The position numbers and the translations under genes are program-made. The notes under the pieces are model-generated. The model saw only the letters and a list, made by a program, of their open reading frames with translations, was not told the DNA's origin and did not search any database. Positions 1-12,240 of a stretch of 64,000 nucleotides of DNA are shown piece by piece; position 1 is the stretch's first letter; each line of letters opens with the position of its first letter. Source of the DNA: Blasia pusilla (lineage: Eukaryota > Marchantiophyta > Marchantiopsida > Blasiales); the NCBI GenBank assembly GCA_050084515.1, contig CM114271.1, positions 67,208,001 to 67,272,000 on the forward strand, read 5' to 3'.

Positions 1-1080
1 GTTATAAAGGGTGTCACATACCCTCCAAATTGAGGGGCGGATGTGGGTATGTTGTTCCCGGACACAAATATGTGGAATTTTCCAACATCATAAACATAGA
101 GACCGGTACCTTTTCAAGCAAGATTACATGGAAACGGACATGCCATCTCGCCCCCACGCCCAGGTTTTTTAGGAACTTGGGTTGCTCGTGCACGTGCGAG
201 GCGCACATGTGGGTAGGGGGCATGGCATAGGAAAGCAGTGGGGGTGAGGTGCGGGGATGACAGCGCGGGGCGGGATCGATGCAAGGGGGTGGGGATAATC
301 ACAGTAGAGGGTGCAAGAGCCCAAAGACATCCGTGGGTGGCATGGCGGGACACCAGGAAAAAAACACTGCTCCCATGGCCCTCTTGCACTCTCGGTGCGC
401 TTAGGGTTTAGAAGATGTTGTAATTGTCATCCTTGAAGATTACCTCAAACAGATCCATCATGTGGGGCCATAATTAGTCACTAAATTAAATTTCGATGTT
501 GAAGTAGGAAAACGGGAAGATAGTGTGGAGCACCATTTCAAGGTTTTTCTTAATATATTAAAGGGTATCACATACCCTCCAAATAGAGGGGTGGACAAGG
601 GAATAGATGTGGAATTTTGCACTATTAGCTATGGGTTCCTTTCCTCACAAGGTTACATGGAAATGGACCTGCCATCTGGTCTCGCATATGGGTTTTGGGG
701 AACTGAGGTTTCGCGCACAAGTGTAAGGCATGGGGGCCGGGTGTAGGAAGTCACTGGTGGTAGTATGGGGAGAGGTGATAGGACAATAGCGCGAGGTGTG
801 TCAAATGCAGGGGGCAAGCCACAAGCATGTGGGAGGATGCAGGAGCGTAAGGACCCGCGTAGAGAGTGGGACATAGGGGGTGGAAAGGGGGATGGGGGGG
901 TAGGTCAAGAGGCAGGGCTTAGGGATGGGTGATGGGGGTGTCAAAAGTGGGCTGGCACAAGTGCCGGACGTGGGGGTGTGGGAAATCTTTCCCACAAGGA
1001 CATGTCTATCCTTAAAATGAACATAAATCTAGAGACACGAACTTTCCTTGTGAGCGACCTTGTTTTCAAGTATATGTTTT
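1..1080 (+). repeat. G-rich dispersed repeat, two diverged copies
   Basis: Two diverged copies of one unit lie at about 1-400 and 540-1080. Both begin with a TATCACATACCCTCCAAA-like phrase and share a GGAATTTT block. Both then have a TTACATGGAAA(C/T)GGAC(A/C)TGCCATCT block and a long G-rich purine tract of GTGGGGG-type runs. The second copy ends in a TTTCCCACAAGGACATGTC-like tail that recurs in altered form near 7040. Related copies are at 6740-7110 and 12241-12800. No transposase or coding signal is visible, and the open frames here follow from the base skew. It may be a piece of a non-autonomous LTR element. Confidence 0.6.
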
Positions 1081-2185
1081 CGTCCATTTGATTCAATGTA
1101 TGAAGTCTGGAGTATTAAACAATTTACTTGATAATATGGCATTCGGGATTAATTCTATGAGTCTCTACAAAGTTCCCACTCCCTCATGTTAGATGATCTA
1201 TTCAAAATATTTGACGATTGTACTTGGACCTAGGTAATTCTCACTAAGGTTCATTTTTTCTATCCCCCATTGATTGTAAGATCTTTATCTAGCTAGTGTC
1301 AAAAAAACACTATGGTTCAACAATTGAAAATTAAATCTAATAAAACATTCCCTAATTATTGGATAAGTATGAGAAATCTAAATTGAAAATGTCTAATACA
1401 CTATGCTAATAATAAATTTGAGATGATGTCCAACATACCTATTTATTAACCTTATGAGAGTTATCAATGCATGAATTTGAAATGGGAATTATTATGAGGA
1501 CTCCCCGTGTTTAATTCTTGTTAATTTTCTAGGCATTAGAGGGACTCATTGCCACAATTTTTTAATAAATTCTTGGCCCTTAAAGAAGTTATTCCACTTT
1601 GAGATTAATAGTTGAACCATTGGATCTACATGGAAAGAGCTACCTAGACAACATTAGTGCTTATAATTGGATCATGTGCTTATTAGTGGTGTGATTCTAC
1701 CTACTTAGCAATCACAAGTGCACAACGTTGAAAAATTTGGAAGTCCAAATTTACCCTATTATTATTTTTAAATGGAAAATCAAACTTTAAGACCTTCTAA
1801 AAAATGTCTTGACATATTACTTGGACGTGGGAGCAGAAATTTGTGATAAAAGAGAACCATGGGAAGCATCACACGGATCTTCATGACAAATAATATATAC
1901 AAGCGAATCTAAGGAAAATATGGAATATCATGAGACACGAGAGTCTTTTGTGCTTATATGACAATATCTTCAATTATTTCTAAGTTCTTTTTCATCATCT
2001 ATTGCATTCGTCCACATGATATGTCTCTCCTCTACATTAATTGTAGTTTCTTAAAGTAAATTCTTGACTTTTTCATGACTATGCAGTCATGGGTCAAAAG
2101 AGAACTAGTAAAAGAGGATTAACGTGAATTGAGATAGAAAAAAAGTGAGTATACCGCAATGAGTGTGGAATAACAAGACTCTTCA
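1081..2185. other. AT-rich DNA, nothing recognised
   Basis: No long open frame, RNA gene or clear repeat is visible. Base composition is like other intergenic AT-rich parts of the window. Confidence 0.5.
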
Positions 2186-2376
2186 TCTATATTATTATTG
2201 GAAAGTGCCTCTTCATTTTAAGATCACCTCACTTTTTGACACAAGTCCTTTTCGGCCAATATATTGAATCACTAGTTGTCTAAGCCAGTAGGATTGTTCA
2301 AATTCAATTATACACTTAGGATAAGGATGGGTAATTTCAAAATTATACATGTGTGCATTGCACGGGCACCATATAG
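2186..2376 (+). mobile_element. Candidate short non-autonomous Helitron
   Basis: The segment starts with TCTATATTATTATTGG after an A, as plant Helitrons often do (5' TC). It ends with a small palindrome, GTGC-ATT-GCAC at 2353-2363, followed about ten bases later by ATAG and a T. Helitrons usually end in a hairpin plus CTRR and insert between A and T. The last four bases read ATAG instead of CTAG, so the terminus is either mutated or wrong. The 3' end resembles the better terminus at 60250-60273, including the shared ACGGGCA. At about 190 bp it has no coding capacity. Confidence 0.45.
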
Positions 2377-2556
2377 TACTAAAATAATCTAAAAGGATTT
2401 TGGTATTTTGATATTTTTCAGGATTTGACCATATGGTACAATTTTGGTTTAGCTGTTATATGATTGAGCTCCAAAGTCCAAATTGATTTGTGCTCATAGT
2501 CGAGATATAAGTAAGAAAGCTCTCAAAGAAATCTTCGAAACAAATCACCCACTTTA

Positions 2557-3010
2557 TCTATATTATAATGGGGATGTCATGCTCATACACATTGCTAAAC
2601 AATCCACATCGCTATCCACATCTACACACCACACATCTTCCCAACACACGGGTCGATCCACTCATAAACGAAATATATTCACTCATATACTCCCTCTCTT
2701 ATACTAGCTCTTATATCCTTGGGAAAAGCCAAAAGACTCTTCCCCAAAAAATCGCCATCCCAATCGTAATCTACGTGCATAGGTTACCAAGTGACCGTTG
2801 ACTCGCTCAACAGGTCACCTGAGTAACTAAGACCAAAGTAGAGAAATGGCCATAAACAACATTCCCGACGCAACAGACCTGTCACCAACCTCATCCGATA
2901 TCTCAAGACAAAGCTACACCCAAACAACAGGCTGACCATCTATGTCGTCGACCAGATAGAACTTTACTTATGTCTAACTAAGATGTGACAAAGACCCTAT
3001 ATGTATAATA
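2557..3010 (+). repeat. Dispersed repeat family R2, copy 1
   Basis: This copy contains the phrases CTCATCCGATATCTC, CTATGTCGTCGAC and AACTAAGATGTGACA. They return in the same order at about 26140-26350 and 58080-58350. Its left part (ATACACATTGCTAAACAATCC) resembles sequences at 26370, 30755, 31360 and 47745. It could be a decayed LTR. No coding signal was seen. Confidence 0.55.
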
Positions 3011-3189
3011 AGACAAAATAGCAATACATTAGATGGGTCATTAGACGGCTAGAGAAAATGAATCTCAAGGGAAGAGGAAATTTAAATATTTCAATTAATT
3101 GATAAATAATCGAATTAATTTATATTACATGGGTGATGCTAGGTGTACATTATGAGACAACTAGAAAAAAATTATAATTTTGTCCCTTA

Positions 3190-3520
3190 ACTATAGACTC
3201 TACTAATTTCCATCATTTTTTTTCCTCATCGTCTAGACTATGATGACTATCCACGTGTCCTCCACACATAAATAGAAATTTAATAATATTATTCTCCCAC
3301 CCCTTTGAGGGCCACACTGTTTTCCGTGAGCTATTTTTTGTAGAAGCATGGGCATAAAAGACCCCGAACATAACTACATGTCGGGTTTTATACAACCCTG
3401 ATTTTCATTACGGCCTCTCTTGATATCCATCATTCTTTTTCTCGTAGTTTAGACTATCCATGTGTATTCTACACGTGGATAGTAATTTAATAATATTATT
3501 CCCCTCTCAAGGCCGCAAAT
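3190..3520 (+). repeat. Local duplication, unit of about 110 bp
   Basis: Two similar segments at about 3196-3310 and 3412-3520 share TCCATCATT, GTCTAGACTAT-like, CCACGTG-like and ATTTAATAATATTATTC blocks in the same order. They are direct repeats separated by about 100 bp. Confidence 0.6.
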
Positions 3521-4985
3521 TGGTTCAATTATGGGAATTGAAAAGGAAAATTTCATGGAGGTGTAGTAGATATTATTTGAATTTTGTGGAAGGATAGATT
3601 TACTTAAAGGGAGTGGGATATCATCAAATTTTAATTGATGAGTGAAATTCCTTTGAAGAATGGAATGTTATTACTCTTTTAAGATTTGAGTAGATATAAT
3701 TTATGTTTAAATTTTTAAATAAAAATATGATGATTTCAAAAATAATCAGATTTATCCATATTTGATATTTGGGAAAGGAAAATAAATGATTGAATTAAAT
3801 AGAATTAATGAATAAATGGATGTTCTTTTGGTGGAAAGAGAAGAGTAGGTATTGCTTGAACTTTTATGGAAGAGTGAAATTATTTAAGGATTAGGTTATT
3901 CTTTTTTTTTTGAAGTATAAAATTACTTTATAAATGATTTATTATTATTGTTTTAAGATTTAAGAAGATGAAAATTATACTGAAATTTTGAAATAAAAAT
4001 ATGTCTCAATTATTAAAAGCTTCAATTTCATGCACGCTAACTAGTCATTTCTATGATCGTGGTCCATTAAGATTCATGAACGAGATCAATGCTTTCTCCT
4101 TTGATTATATCCAAGACACATTTGGCAATATCAATTAGATTTTTACAAAATATGAAAAAGGACTGCGGTTTTTTTAGATGCTCTATGTGAGAGAAGGACA
4201 TTCATGATTCTATCTGCCCAATTATACATATTATACATATTGGTAGCTTTGGTTCTCCTCAAATATACTTAAGGATATTTCCCATACCTTTTCCTCAAGA
4301 AAAAGTTCCTCCCATGTGCCCATCTTACATAAAAATTGACATAATGCTTTTAAAGTTGCTCCTAGCATACACGAGTTTGAAATCTAAATTTCCAAAGTGA
4401 TGCATGGACTCGTGCATGGACCGATGTTTATGGCTAAATTGGAAAATTTTGGCAACTAAATAATGAAAAGGAAAAGGTGGTCATTGAAATTTTAAGGGAT
4501 AGAAAATGCATAGGAAAGTCTACAATTCATAATAAAGAAAAATTCCTAAGAAACAAAAAAATAAATTAGATCTCTCTTAAGAAATAACATGTATACTATT
4601 AAGATTGGTAGCTCTTATGGACTTGGTAGCCATGGGTGTGGAGCACTTTAAGTTTATGCCATTATATTTTTCCTATATTAAGCTAAGGAGAGAAAGGTTT
4701 TTAAAAAAAGTCTTTTATGTTTTTATATTAAGTTTAATATTTTATTTTTAGATTATTTTCATACTTGGAAAAAATCCTCATATCTTTTCAATTTCCCAAT
4801 CTCCCTCCCATTCATTAATTCTCTCATCCTACACAATATTTTTTGATTAAAACATAATAACTCTAGTTGGGAGGGAAAGTTAACTTTATTTTGGAAAAAA
4901 ATTGGGTTAAAGATGAGGAGGAAATTAGGATATTAATGGGGGCCCTTTTTCCCAAAACGATGAGATTAAATTTCTTTTATAAATG
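3521..4985. other. AT-rich DNA, nothing recognised
   Basis: Low-complexity AT-rich sequence with many A and T runs. No gene, RNA or element end could be supported. Confidence 0.5.
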
Positions 4986-5260
4986 AGGAGATGGGATTAG
5001 AGACCACAAGGGGGATTTCTTTTGTGTGATATAAAGAAAATTTGTTACGAGTCTTAGACATGATTTCTTTTTCTCAAAGTAAGGGATAAGAAAGTGTGTT
5101 TCCCCCTCGATGATGGAAGTTTCATGTCAAATTTTCATTGTAAATTTAAATGGGGTTGGAAACCACAAGGGGGATTTCTTTTTTCTAATATGAAGAAACT
5201 TTGTCCTAACTCTTAGATGTGATTTCTTTTTCTCAAAGTAAAGGATAAGAAACCACCAAG
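4986..5260 (+). repeat. Local duplication, unit of about 100 bp
   Basis: Two direct copies at about 4995-5090 and 5155-5252 share GACCACAAGGGGGATTTCTT-like starts and GATTTCTTTTTCTCAAAGTA ends. They are about 165 bp apart with few mismatches, so this is a relatively recent tandem-type duplication. Confidence 0.7.
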
Positions 5261-6739
5261 GCAATTCTTGGGCTTATGAGAAATATCCAATGGGAAACGT
5301 TTTTTAGTATAACTTTCATTGTCTAAAATGTTCAATTCAAAATATCCTATTGAGGAATTATGCAAACATAATTCAACTACAAGAAAAAGGTAACCATCAT
5401 CACTTTTTATTCCTAGAATTTTTTGTTTTTGGATTTTTTTGTTATTGTTTATTTTCATCCATACGACCGAGCAAGTACATCATATGACCTTTGAAGTAGT
5501 ATTGTACAAGATTTTAGATTAACTTCCATAGGTGGTTCATCCTCACATTTGAATTGTTACTATAATAGTGTACGTATGTATGATGCACGTGTTTAAATTA
5601 CCTCCAAAATTTATAATAAACAACTTTAAATTATCAAGTGCCATTTTAAATCAACTTCAAAGAGTGCCAAAGTGAGGAGTAGAAGGGTTTGAAAAATGAA
5701 AAAGCACTCTCCAATAGTAATAAAGATTATCAAAATTCACACTTTAAAAAAGAGAATCTCAATTGTAAGGGAATGAGTACTTAGGCTATTAAGTTTCTTA
5801 GCATGATTTTATTGGTGTATAGCCATTCTAGGAGGGAATTTAAAAATATTGCATTTGCAAGAGGATGAAATGTTGGCATGAGTTTCATCCTTTCAAGAAT
5901 AACAAAGCTGTCATATGAAAATGAAAGTAGATGCATAGAATGTATTTTTTATATACTTTTATGATTCATATAAAAATTATTCAAAATATAATGTCGATGC
6001 ATGCATTGCCTTGGTATACATGTAATAATGAGTCTCTTCTTACAAATGGATTTTGAAACTTTTTCTTACGTTTAACTAAGATGAATCTCCTTTGGAATCC
6101 ATTGAAGGAAGATGGGTATCTCATTATTGGGGCTTATGTGGGACACTCATAACTTTCTCAGAAGAATGGACATTTATTAAGCATTGGCGATAGGTCAAAA
6201 TTTTTCTGATTTTGCCAAGAATTGAATTTCTTTTTGAGGAATGGTACTTAGGGATTGGCAAGCTATCCAAACCTATTCCAAGCTCTTATTCAGTTTAGTA
6301 GTAAGTTGCCCATAAGTGACTATGATATGCACAAGCACAAGACTTATAGGGTTGTGCTTAGCACCAAGCAATGGCACGCACCCTCCTTCTACTTTCAATT
6401 TATTTTCATCCCTAAGGGGCTGCAAAAGTATTTTTTCAAGACATACGTTGTAAAGAGAGGGCATGGTTGAAACATCATCATTGATGCTTGCCATGGCGAC
6501 ATCATTGAGGTGTCGCCATGGCAAACATTGCTCTATTAGTAGCATAGATATGGTTCTCCACTTCTTGTTCAATGACTTGTGCTTGATCTCAAATTTTAAG
6601 TACCAAATATAGAAAATTTTAGACCATCGAGATTGAGCATTCTAAGAAGAAAGGGGAATTCATTAAGGGTTCAACTTTAAAATTTTGAAATAAAGGGAAC
6701 TCGCTTATAAAATAGCCTAATTGAAAACCATGGTTGCAC
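5261..6739. other. AT-rich DNA, nothing recognised
   Basis: Short open frames of up to about 100 codons occur near 6255-6572 on both strands, but they overlap each other and show no recognisable protein features. I see no gene here. Confidence 0.45.
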
Positions 6740-7110
6740 AAAAATGGAAATTTTATGACATGCTATCTTGCGGTTTTCCTACCCCCATGGTCGAGCTTTC
6801 TGGAAATTGAGACCAAGCGCGTAATGACAAGGCATGGGGCTAGATTGCGGGTGCGAGCCAAGGCATAGGAAGGCGGTGATAGGAGCGTAGGGACAAGCAT
6901 ACGTCACAAGTCATGGGGCAGGAGAATGCATGGACAAGGTGTGGGTGTGGGCCGTAGGCACGGGCCGTCATAGACAAGGCGTAAGTTAAGGAGTGAGGAC
7001 AAGTTGGCAAGATTGTGGGAAGAGGGTGAGAATATGTGATGTAGGAAACATTTCTTTTGTACGAGCATGTACGTCTCGTGATGGACACAAGCACATCCAC
7101 TAGAAGTTAA
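6740..7110 (+). repeat. G-rich dispersed repeat, copy 3
   Basis: It shares an AAGGCATAGGAAGGCGGTG-like phrase with the copy at 220-240, which reads ATGGCATAGGAAAGCAGTG. A purine-rich strand and a closing ACGAGCATGT/ACACAAGC-like tail follow. No coding function is visible. Confidence 0.5.
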
Positions 7111-9064
7111 ATGTTAACATAGAATAAAAAATATATTTGTACACTTTAGATCTTACATTTGTATATTCTTGTCAATTTTTTTGGAAGATAGTCATAGTGA
7201 GTAAAGGATTACCTATATCACATGAGATAGTTGTTTTCTTGAAGTAAAATAATTTAGTTGATACTTTCTATATACTTAACAAGGTTGCACGAGGACTTTT
7301 GTTAAAATTTAACTTCTAATGGATTTGAGGAAATAAAAAATCGAATGCTAAATTATGTACTTAGTCTGGTTTTTAATTTCAGTTTCATAATTTTCATTTT
7401 CCAAGGTTTTCTTTTTTCATTGGAAACTCATCAATCCATTATTTTCTCAAAAATGGAGTTTCATCCTATATTTTTTAGCTTTCTTTTCATTTCCAAGAGT
7501 TCTAAGCTTTTCCTTGCTCATTTAGAAAATTTGATTTCAAGAATTTTCCTTCGATAATTTTTTTATTATAAATATTTATGGATCCCATGTTAAAATAAAA
7601 TTTTAATATTGGAACTTTGGTGCTGTTGGGATGCATACGGTCTGACTGATGGAGAAGATAGAATGTGATAGACAACATTAAAAAACCAGCAAGGTTGTTT
7701 TCAACAATTTTTTATCGTGAAGAACGGTAATGAATATTTTGGTAGATGTTTTGGGATATTATTTGTGGAAAATATTATGGATGACAGAAATGTGATTTGA
7801 ATACTTTTTTGATCAAATATTCTATGTACATATCTATACTCAATTTTTCTTTGGGATAGAAATTTGCTACAAAATTTCCTATTAAAATATATTCAAGGCT
7901 TATTTCTCACATTTCTCGTGAATATTTTAAAGGACAAAACTAGATCCAATTGGGAATTGATGCAATTTGAAAGCCTTTTGATGGAAAAGATAGGTTCGAA
8001 ACCTTTGCTCATGTATAATAATTTGATAATTTAACATCAAAAGAGTAACCAAAAAATATTTTTTTCTTACCTAAATTCTTTCTTATAGATTTAGGTTCTT
8101 CAAGTCTGAACTTTTTCTCCTTAAGTTTTGAAAACACACATCTTTGTAACATTAGCTTTTTAAAAAGGTTACCTTCAAGTTGGGTTTTGAGAGATAATAT
8201 TCAGTATAAGTAATTTTTTGATATATATCCATAATTATGTCAATGAGGAAATTATAAAAATCCCTCACGACATCACTAATAGCTAATTATATGACACTTA
8301 CATAGTGGAGACTTGGGAAGTGAGTCTTGATTGTAAGTCGATGGAAGAGCAACCTTGGTGCGACCCACTAAAATCAATACCTAGACTAGCTAGTCACAAT
8401 GCTAGAGAAGGCCATAGACCTTGCTAGGGGACTAACTCTAGTTTGGAATCGCGAGTACCTTAAGACTAACCTTTGAAGAAAGTGGGCTTAGCCAATCAAG
8501 GAAATGGAGGATGAGGCAAGATAATTGGAAGATCCTTTAGCCAAGTTCTAAGTAAAGGGCGAGTAGCATAGAAAATAGGAGTAGTTGAGATAGGAAAGAA
8601 TAAAGGACGAGTCATGAAATATGAAGGTGGAGAAGATAAACATGTAATGCCAAATGGTAAGGATGAGGATGGAAGTTAGCTAGTCATGAGATGCACGAAA
8701 CGCGGGACAAGGATCCAAGGTGAGTTTGGGGAAGTCAAGATGCATGGAATCTAACTTGAAATTCTTTCAAGTCATCTAGGGGATTAACCGGTCAAACATT
8801 GGTTTCCAATATGTGATGTATGTTTGGGTTTGAATATAAGTTTGTAGATGTTAGTACCATAGGTAGTATAGTGACTTCTGAAATAGCTTCCATAACAATG
8901 AATTTTGTAATGGAGAACCCTAATGTGAATACCTCCACTTTCTCTCAAGAAACTGGTTATCACATCCTACCAGACTTTCGTCCTCCAAGGGGTTATTGGA
9001 AACGTTTACAATTTGAGATTAGGGGCAGAAAGTTCCATAGCATAGAAATGTTGAGGAATCAGAA
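7111..9064. other. AT-rich DNA with one unexplained small open frame
   Basis: Most of this stretch shows nothing recognisable. A plus-strand frame of 84 codons at 8820-9074 ends at the hairpin at 9065. It has balanced composition but no family I recognise and no visible homologue here. It could be an exon or chance, and I do not call it a gene. Confidence 0.4.
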
Positions 9065-9106
9065 AGAGGGGTAGTGCGGGGTTGCGAGGCCGGGCACTAC
9101 CCCTCT
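9065..9106. other. Perfect 13-bp GC-rich hairpin
   Basis: AGAGGGGTAGTGC at 9065-9077 is the exact reverse complement of GCACTACCCCTCT at 9094-9106, with a 16-base GC-rich loop between them. It marks a sharp change from AT-rich DNA to the CT/GT-rich block that follows. It could be an element terminus or an RNA structure. Confidence 0.75.
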
Positions 9107-9229
9107 GGTCGTTCTCTCAGTTGTTTAGCCTCCGCTCTCGTTCTCTCTCTTCGAAGATTTTCTTTGCTTCCGTGCGGTTGTTATTTGTGACTCTGTTTCT
9201 TTGAACATTGTCATTCCATTATTGAGTTG

Positions 9230-10250
9230 CTCTACGTCAACGCGGTTGGGCTGCTTCACTTTTTGATCAAGCTTGGGCGCAGGACTTTCTCGCTTTTCCG
9301 TTGGAGCTTGCCACTTTTCTTCTGTGAGTCACTTTTGCTGGTCTATATCGAGCTCAAGTTGCTCCAGTTATGCATGGAGTGAGAGTTGCTCTTCAGGGAG
9401 TTGCCTTTCATCTAGTTAGGACCCGGGGGTTGTTTCAGTTTTGCATAGTGCCGAGGTTGGGCTACCATAGCATTCCTTTGCTGATTTGTATCAGCCTTGG
9501 GCTGCTCAAGTTTTCCATTAAGTCAAAACGTATTCTTCGAGGTGTTGGTTTTTTGCTTTGTAAGGAGCCCGGGATGCTACAGTTTTCCATTCAGTCAAAA
9601 AGAGTCCTTTAGGGATTTTGTTTTGATCGAGTTGGGGCCCGCAGTCTATTATACCTTTGCATCGTGTTAGGGCTCGACTGCTTCACTTTTGTTGTGTCAC
9701 TTTTGCATTGAGCCTAGGGCTACTCCAGTTCTGCTTTGAGCCCCAAGGTCGCTTGATTTTCCATTTTGTGGTGCTTTTCAGGCCGGCCGTTCAAGCCCGA
9801 GTTTCTCAATTCTTTGTTTCTGCTAGCGGGTACTTCGCCGCGTAGCTTCAGGGTTGGCTGAGTGTTTCACTTTGGGATTCAGGAAAAGGAGCTCGGACAC
9901 GAGTGGGTCTTTGGCTTCGGGGTTGGGAAACAATGTGTGCCAGTGTGTGGCTCTAGGAGGTAGTGCGGGGGTAGTTGGTGGGGGACTCGGGGCTGCCGTT
10001 TCACTCTTCATAATCTGCTCGCTCAACCTCGTTCTCTTTTTCATCAAGTTAGGGCAAGTGGCTACTCCACCTTTGCATTGTGCCCAAGCTGCTTCACCTT
10101 TGTTGAGTTACTTGCTTGGAGCTCTGGGCTCTTTCAATTTTGCTTTGAGCTCGAGGCTGCATCAGTTATGCATCTTGGGGGATTGTTTCACTTTTCCTTT
10201 GTGCCCCTGTGTTTATTGTTCTCTCTCATTTCAATTTTGTAGCTAGCCGC
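9230..10250 (+). repeat. Degenerate minisatellite-like block
   Basis: A phrase of the type GGCTGCTTCACTTTTGCATTGAG recurs about 14 times with mutations. Examples are near 9249, 9358, 9428, 9498, 9572, 9667, 9716, 9854, 10058, 10087, 10127, 10156 and 10177. Spacing is about 30 to 95 bases, often about 70. Each unit has a TCACTTT or TCAGTTTTGC core followed by GAG/GTGCC-like sequence. Open frames across it (up to 130 codons) are side effects of the low stop density. No protein family is recognisable. Confidence 0.6.
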
Positions 10251-10380
10251 CGTACCATAGAGTTGGCTTCAAGTTTCCTGTCTTAAGGTGTTGCTCCCTT
10301 CTTGTTGCTTGCCACCCTCACAAACTATCCGCCCATTGTTGGGAGCCGGCCGCTTGGCTTGCTGGCTTCTTCTTCAGCCT

Positions 10381-10428
10381 CTCACGGTACAATAGGTTGC
10401 ATAACCTTTGCTCACGGTACAATAGGTT
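10381..10428 (+). repeat. Exact 18-bp direct repeat, 30-bp period
   Basis: CTCACGGTACAATAGGTT occurs at 10381-10398 and again at 10411-10428, exactly 30 bases apart. It lies about 50 bases before the transposase-like reading frame. It could be a sub-terminal repeat bound by a hAT transposase, but this is inference. Confidence 0.7.
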
Positions 10429-10473
10429 ACTTCCACCCTAATTTAGTACACATCCCACTCATTTATCCTCCAT

Positions 10474-11808
10474 ATGGCTAAGAGGCAGCAAACCATGAAA
10501 GAGATGTTGCACAAGGATATTGCACAAGAGAGCCATAGATCACGATCATTAGATGGGAGAGACGTGGACCAATCGAATGCTCCTTTGGCAAGTTCAATTG
10601 AAAAGAATCGATTGGCTTGGAAGGACCTATGGTATAGCATGTTCGATTGGATAGAATTCCATGTAGAATCCGGTAGGATTTTCTCCAAAGTTTGTACACA
10701 GGGTAAGGGGAAAAGCTCCTTTGCTAGAGATGCAGCTATTAACTGTAAGGTTTCAGCCTTCACAAATCATGGTAAGTCAAATGAGCACATGAAGCTTGCA
10801 TGGGCTGCGAATATGGAGAACAAATCCATGGCCAACGCTATAGCAACTACAAAACAAACTTGTGATCTTGCACTTTTGACTCTGTTCAAATGTGCATATT
10901 TCATTGCAAAGGAAGCCTTGCCATTTTCAAAATTGTCAAATCTGTGTAAGTTATTGATTTCTGTGAATGCACCTATAACCCGCGACTTGTACCGCGATGA
11001 AAACAATTGTGCTGATATGTGTTATTATATTAGTCAAGTTGTTCTTAGGAGGAACCTTTCTAAAGTGCAACGATCTCCTTTCTTTGGGATAATGATTGAC
11101 GAGTCCACGGATATTTCAGTCACTGGACACCTTGTTGTATTTGCAACTTATTTAGATGAGGGTCAGGTGGAGAGTTGTTTCATAGGATTGTTACAATATC
11201 CAGAGAAATGTTCAAATGCAATCACTAACAATTTGTTGGAGTTGATAAAGGATTCGGGACTAGAGGGATCAAAACTGGTGGCCTTTGGATCTGATGGACC
11301 TTCCACTATGGTAGGAAGCCAAAAGGGAGTAGCCTCTCAAATGAAATAGAAGTTAAATCCTCTTATGTTGTCTGTGCATTGTGTGGCGCACAGGACAAAC
11401 CTGGTTGCTTTAACAGTAGCAAAAGGTGTAGGGTGTAAAGATATATCTACAAAAATAGATTCAATGTTGAATACAATAGCTAGATATTTAAGAAGGTCTT
11501 CTAAGAGGAAGTGTGGTCTTGCAACTTTGCAAGAGAGGTTGAACGATTCTCAAAAAGTGATATAGAGGTACCACAAAATTCGCTGGTTGTCACGTTAGCA
11601 GGCTGTTACTTGTTTATGTGACTCATTGGAATCTATCCTTACATATTTCAAAGATATCTCGCTGTCTGAAGATGATGGTAATGCTGCCAATTTGTATAAC
11701 AAACTCAGATCATTTCAGATGATCTATCATCTAAAATTTTTGGCAAAGGGCTTAGGATGGATAAAGGTTTTGTGTAAATCAAATATTCATTATTTATGGA
11801 CAACTTAA
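10474..11808 (+). pseudogene. Decayed hAT-type transposase (DUF4371 / ZNF862-like)
   Basis: One reading frame runs from an ATG at 10474 to a TAA at 11806 and is broken by three in-frame TAG codons at 11347, 11563 and 11596. The N-terminal part (about residues 50-110) resembles the BED/TTF zinc-finger region of this family. The motif FFGIMIDESTDISVTGHL is typical of the hAT catalytic fold (first catalytic Asp). HCVAHRTNLVAL and YHKIRWLS are classic motifs of the DUF4371 branch. The C-terminal dimerisation domain (hATC) is missing, so the copy is truncated as well as nonsense-mutated. The family excises and inserts DNA by cut-and-paste in the nucleus. Terminal inverted repeats were not found. 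Identification is firm, and inactivity is near certain. Confidence 0.88.
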
Positions 11809-12240
11809 CAAATTTTTCAACCTATTTTTCTAGTGGAAATTCCATCATTGATATGACACATATTTGTTTCTCATAGCAATAAAAAACTTGGATATTTTGT
11901 AGTTTTTTTCTAGAATTTCTCAAAAAGTTTATTCCAAATATTCTAGTTAACCTTGGGAAGTTAGAGTTCCCCAAGAGAACCCCATAAATACCCATGAGAA
12001 GGGATTCTCTCTCCCATATCCCATAGTGGACTCATCATTTTATCTTTGGCCATGTTTCAAGGAAAACTTTAAGCTCATAAACTAGTTGAGACACGCCTTA
12101 AGGATTGACTAACAAGCTCCGGGTTGGGTGGGCGCTTGGTGGAGAAGAGTCAAGGCTTAGGGGTCGAGCCTTCCTAGTTAGACGATACACACCTTAAGAG
12201 ACTTGGAACTAATTAAGGCTAGGCTGCTTCGTTGACTCAC
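11809..12240. other. Intergenic DNA, possible LTR-like fragment
   Basis: No gene is visible. A CCATAAATACCC stretch near 11980 followed by a CT-rich tract looks like a retroelement promoter and leader, but there is no partner copy to support it. Confidence 0.35.

Noticed and set aside
9823-10246. Open frames of 74-130 codons in the minisatellite block
   Set aside because: The block lacks stops because of its repeated composition. Both strands are open and no family is recognisable.
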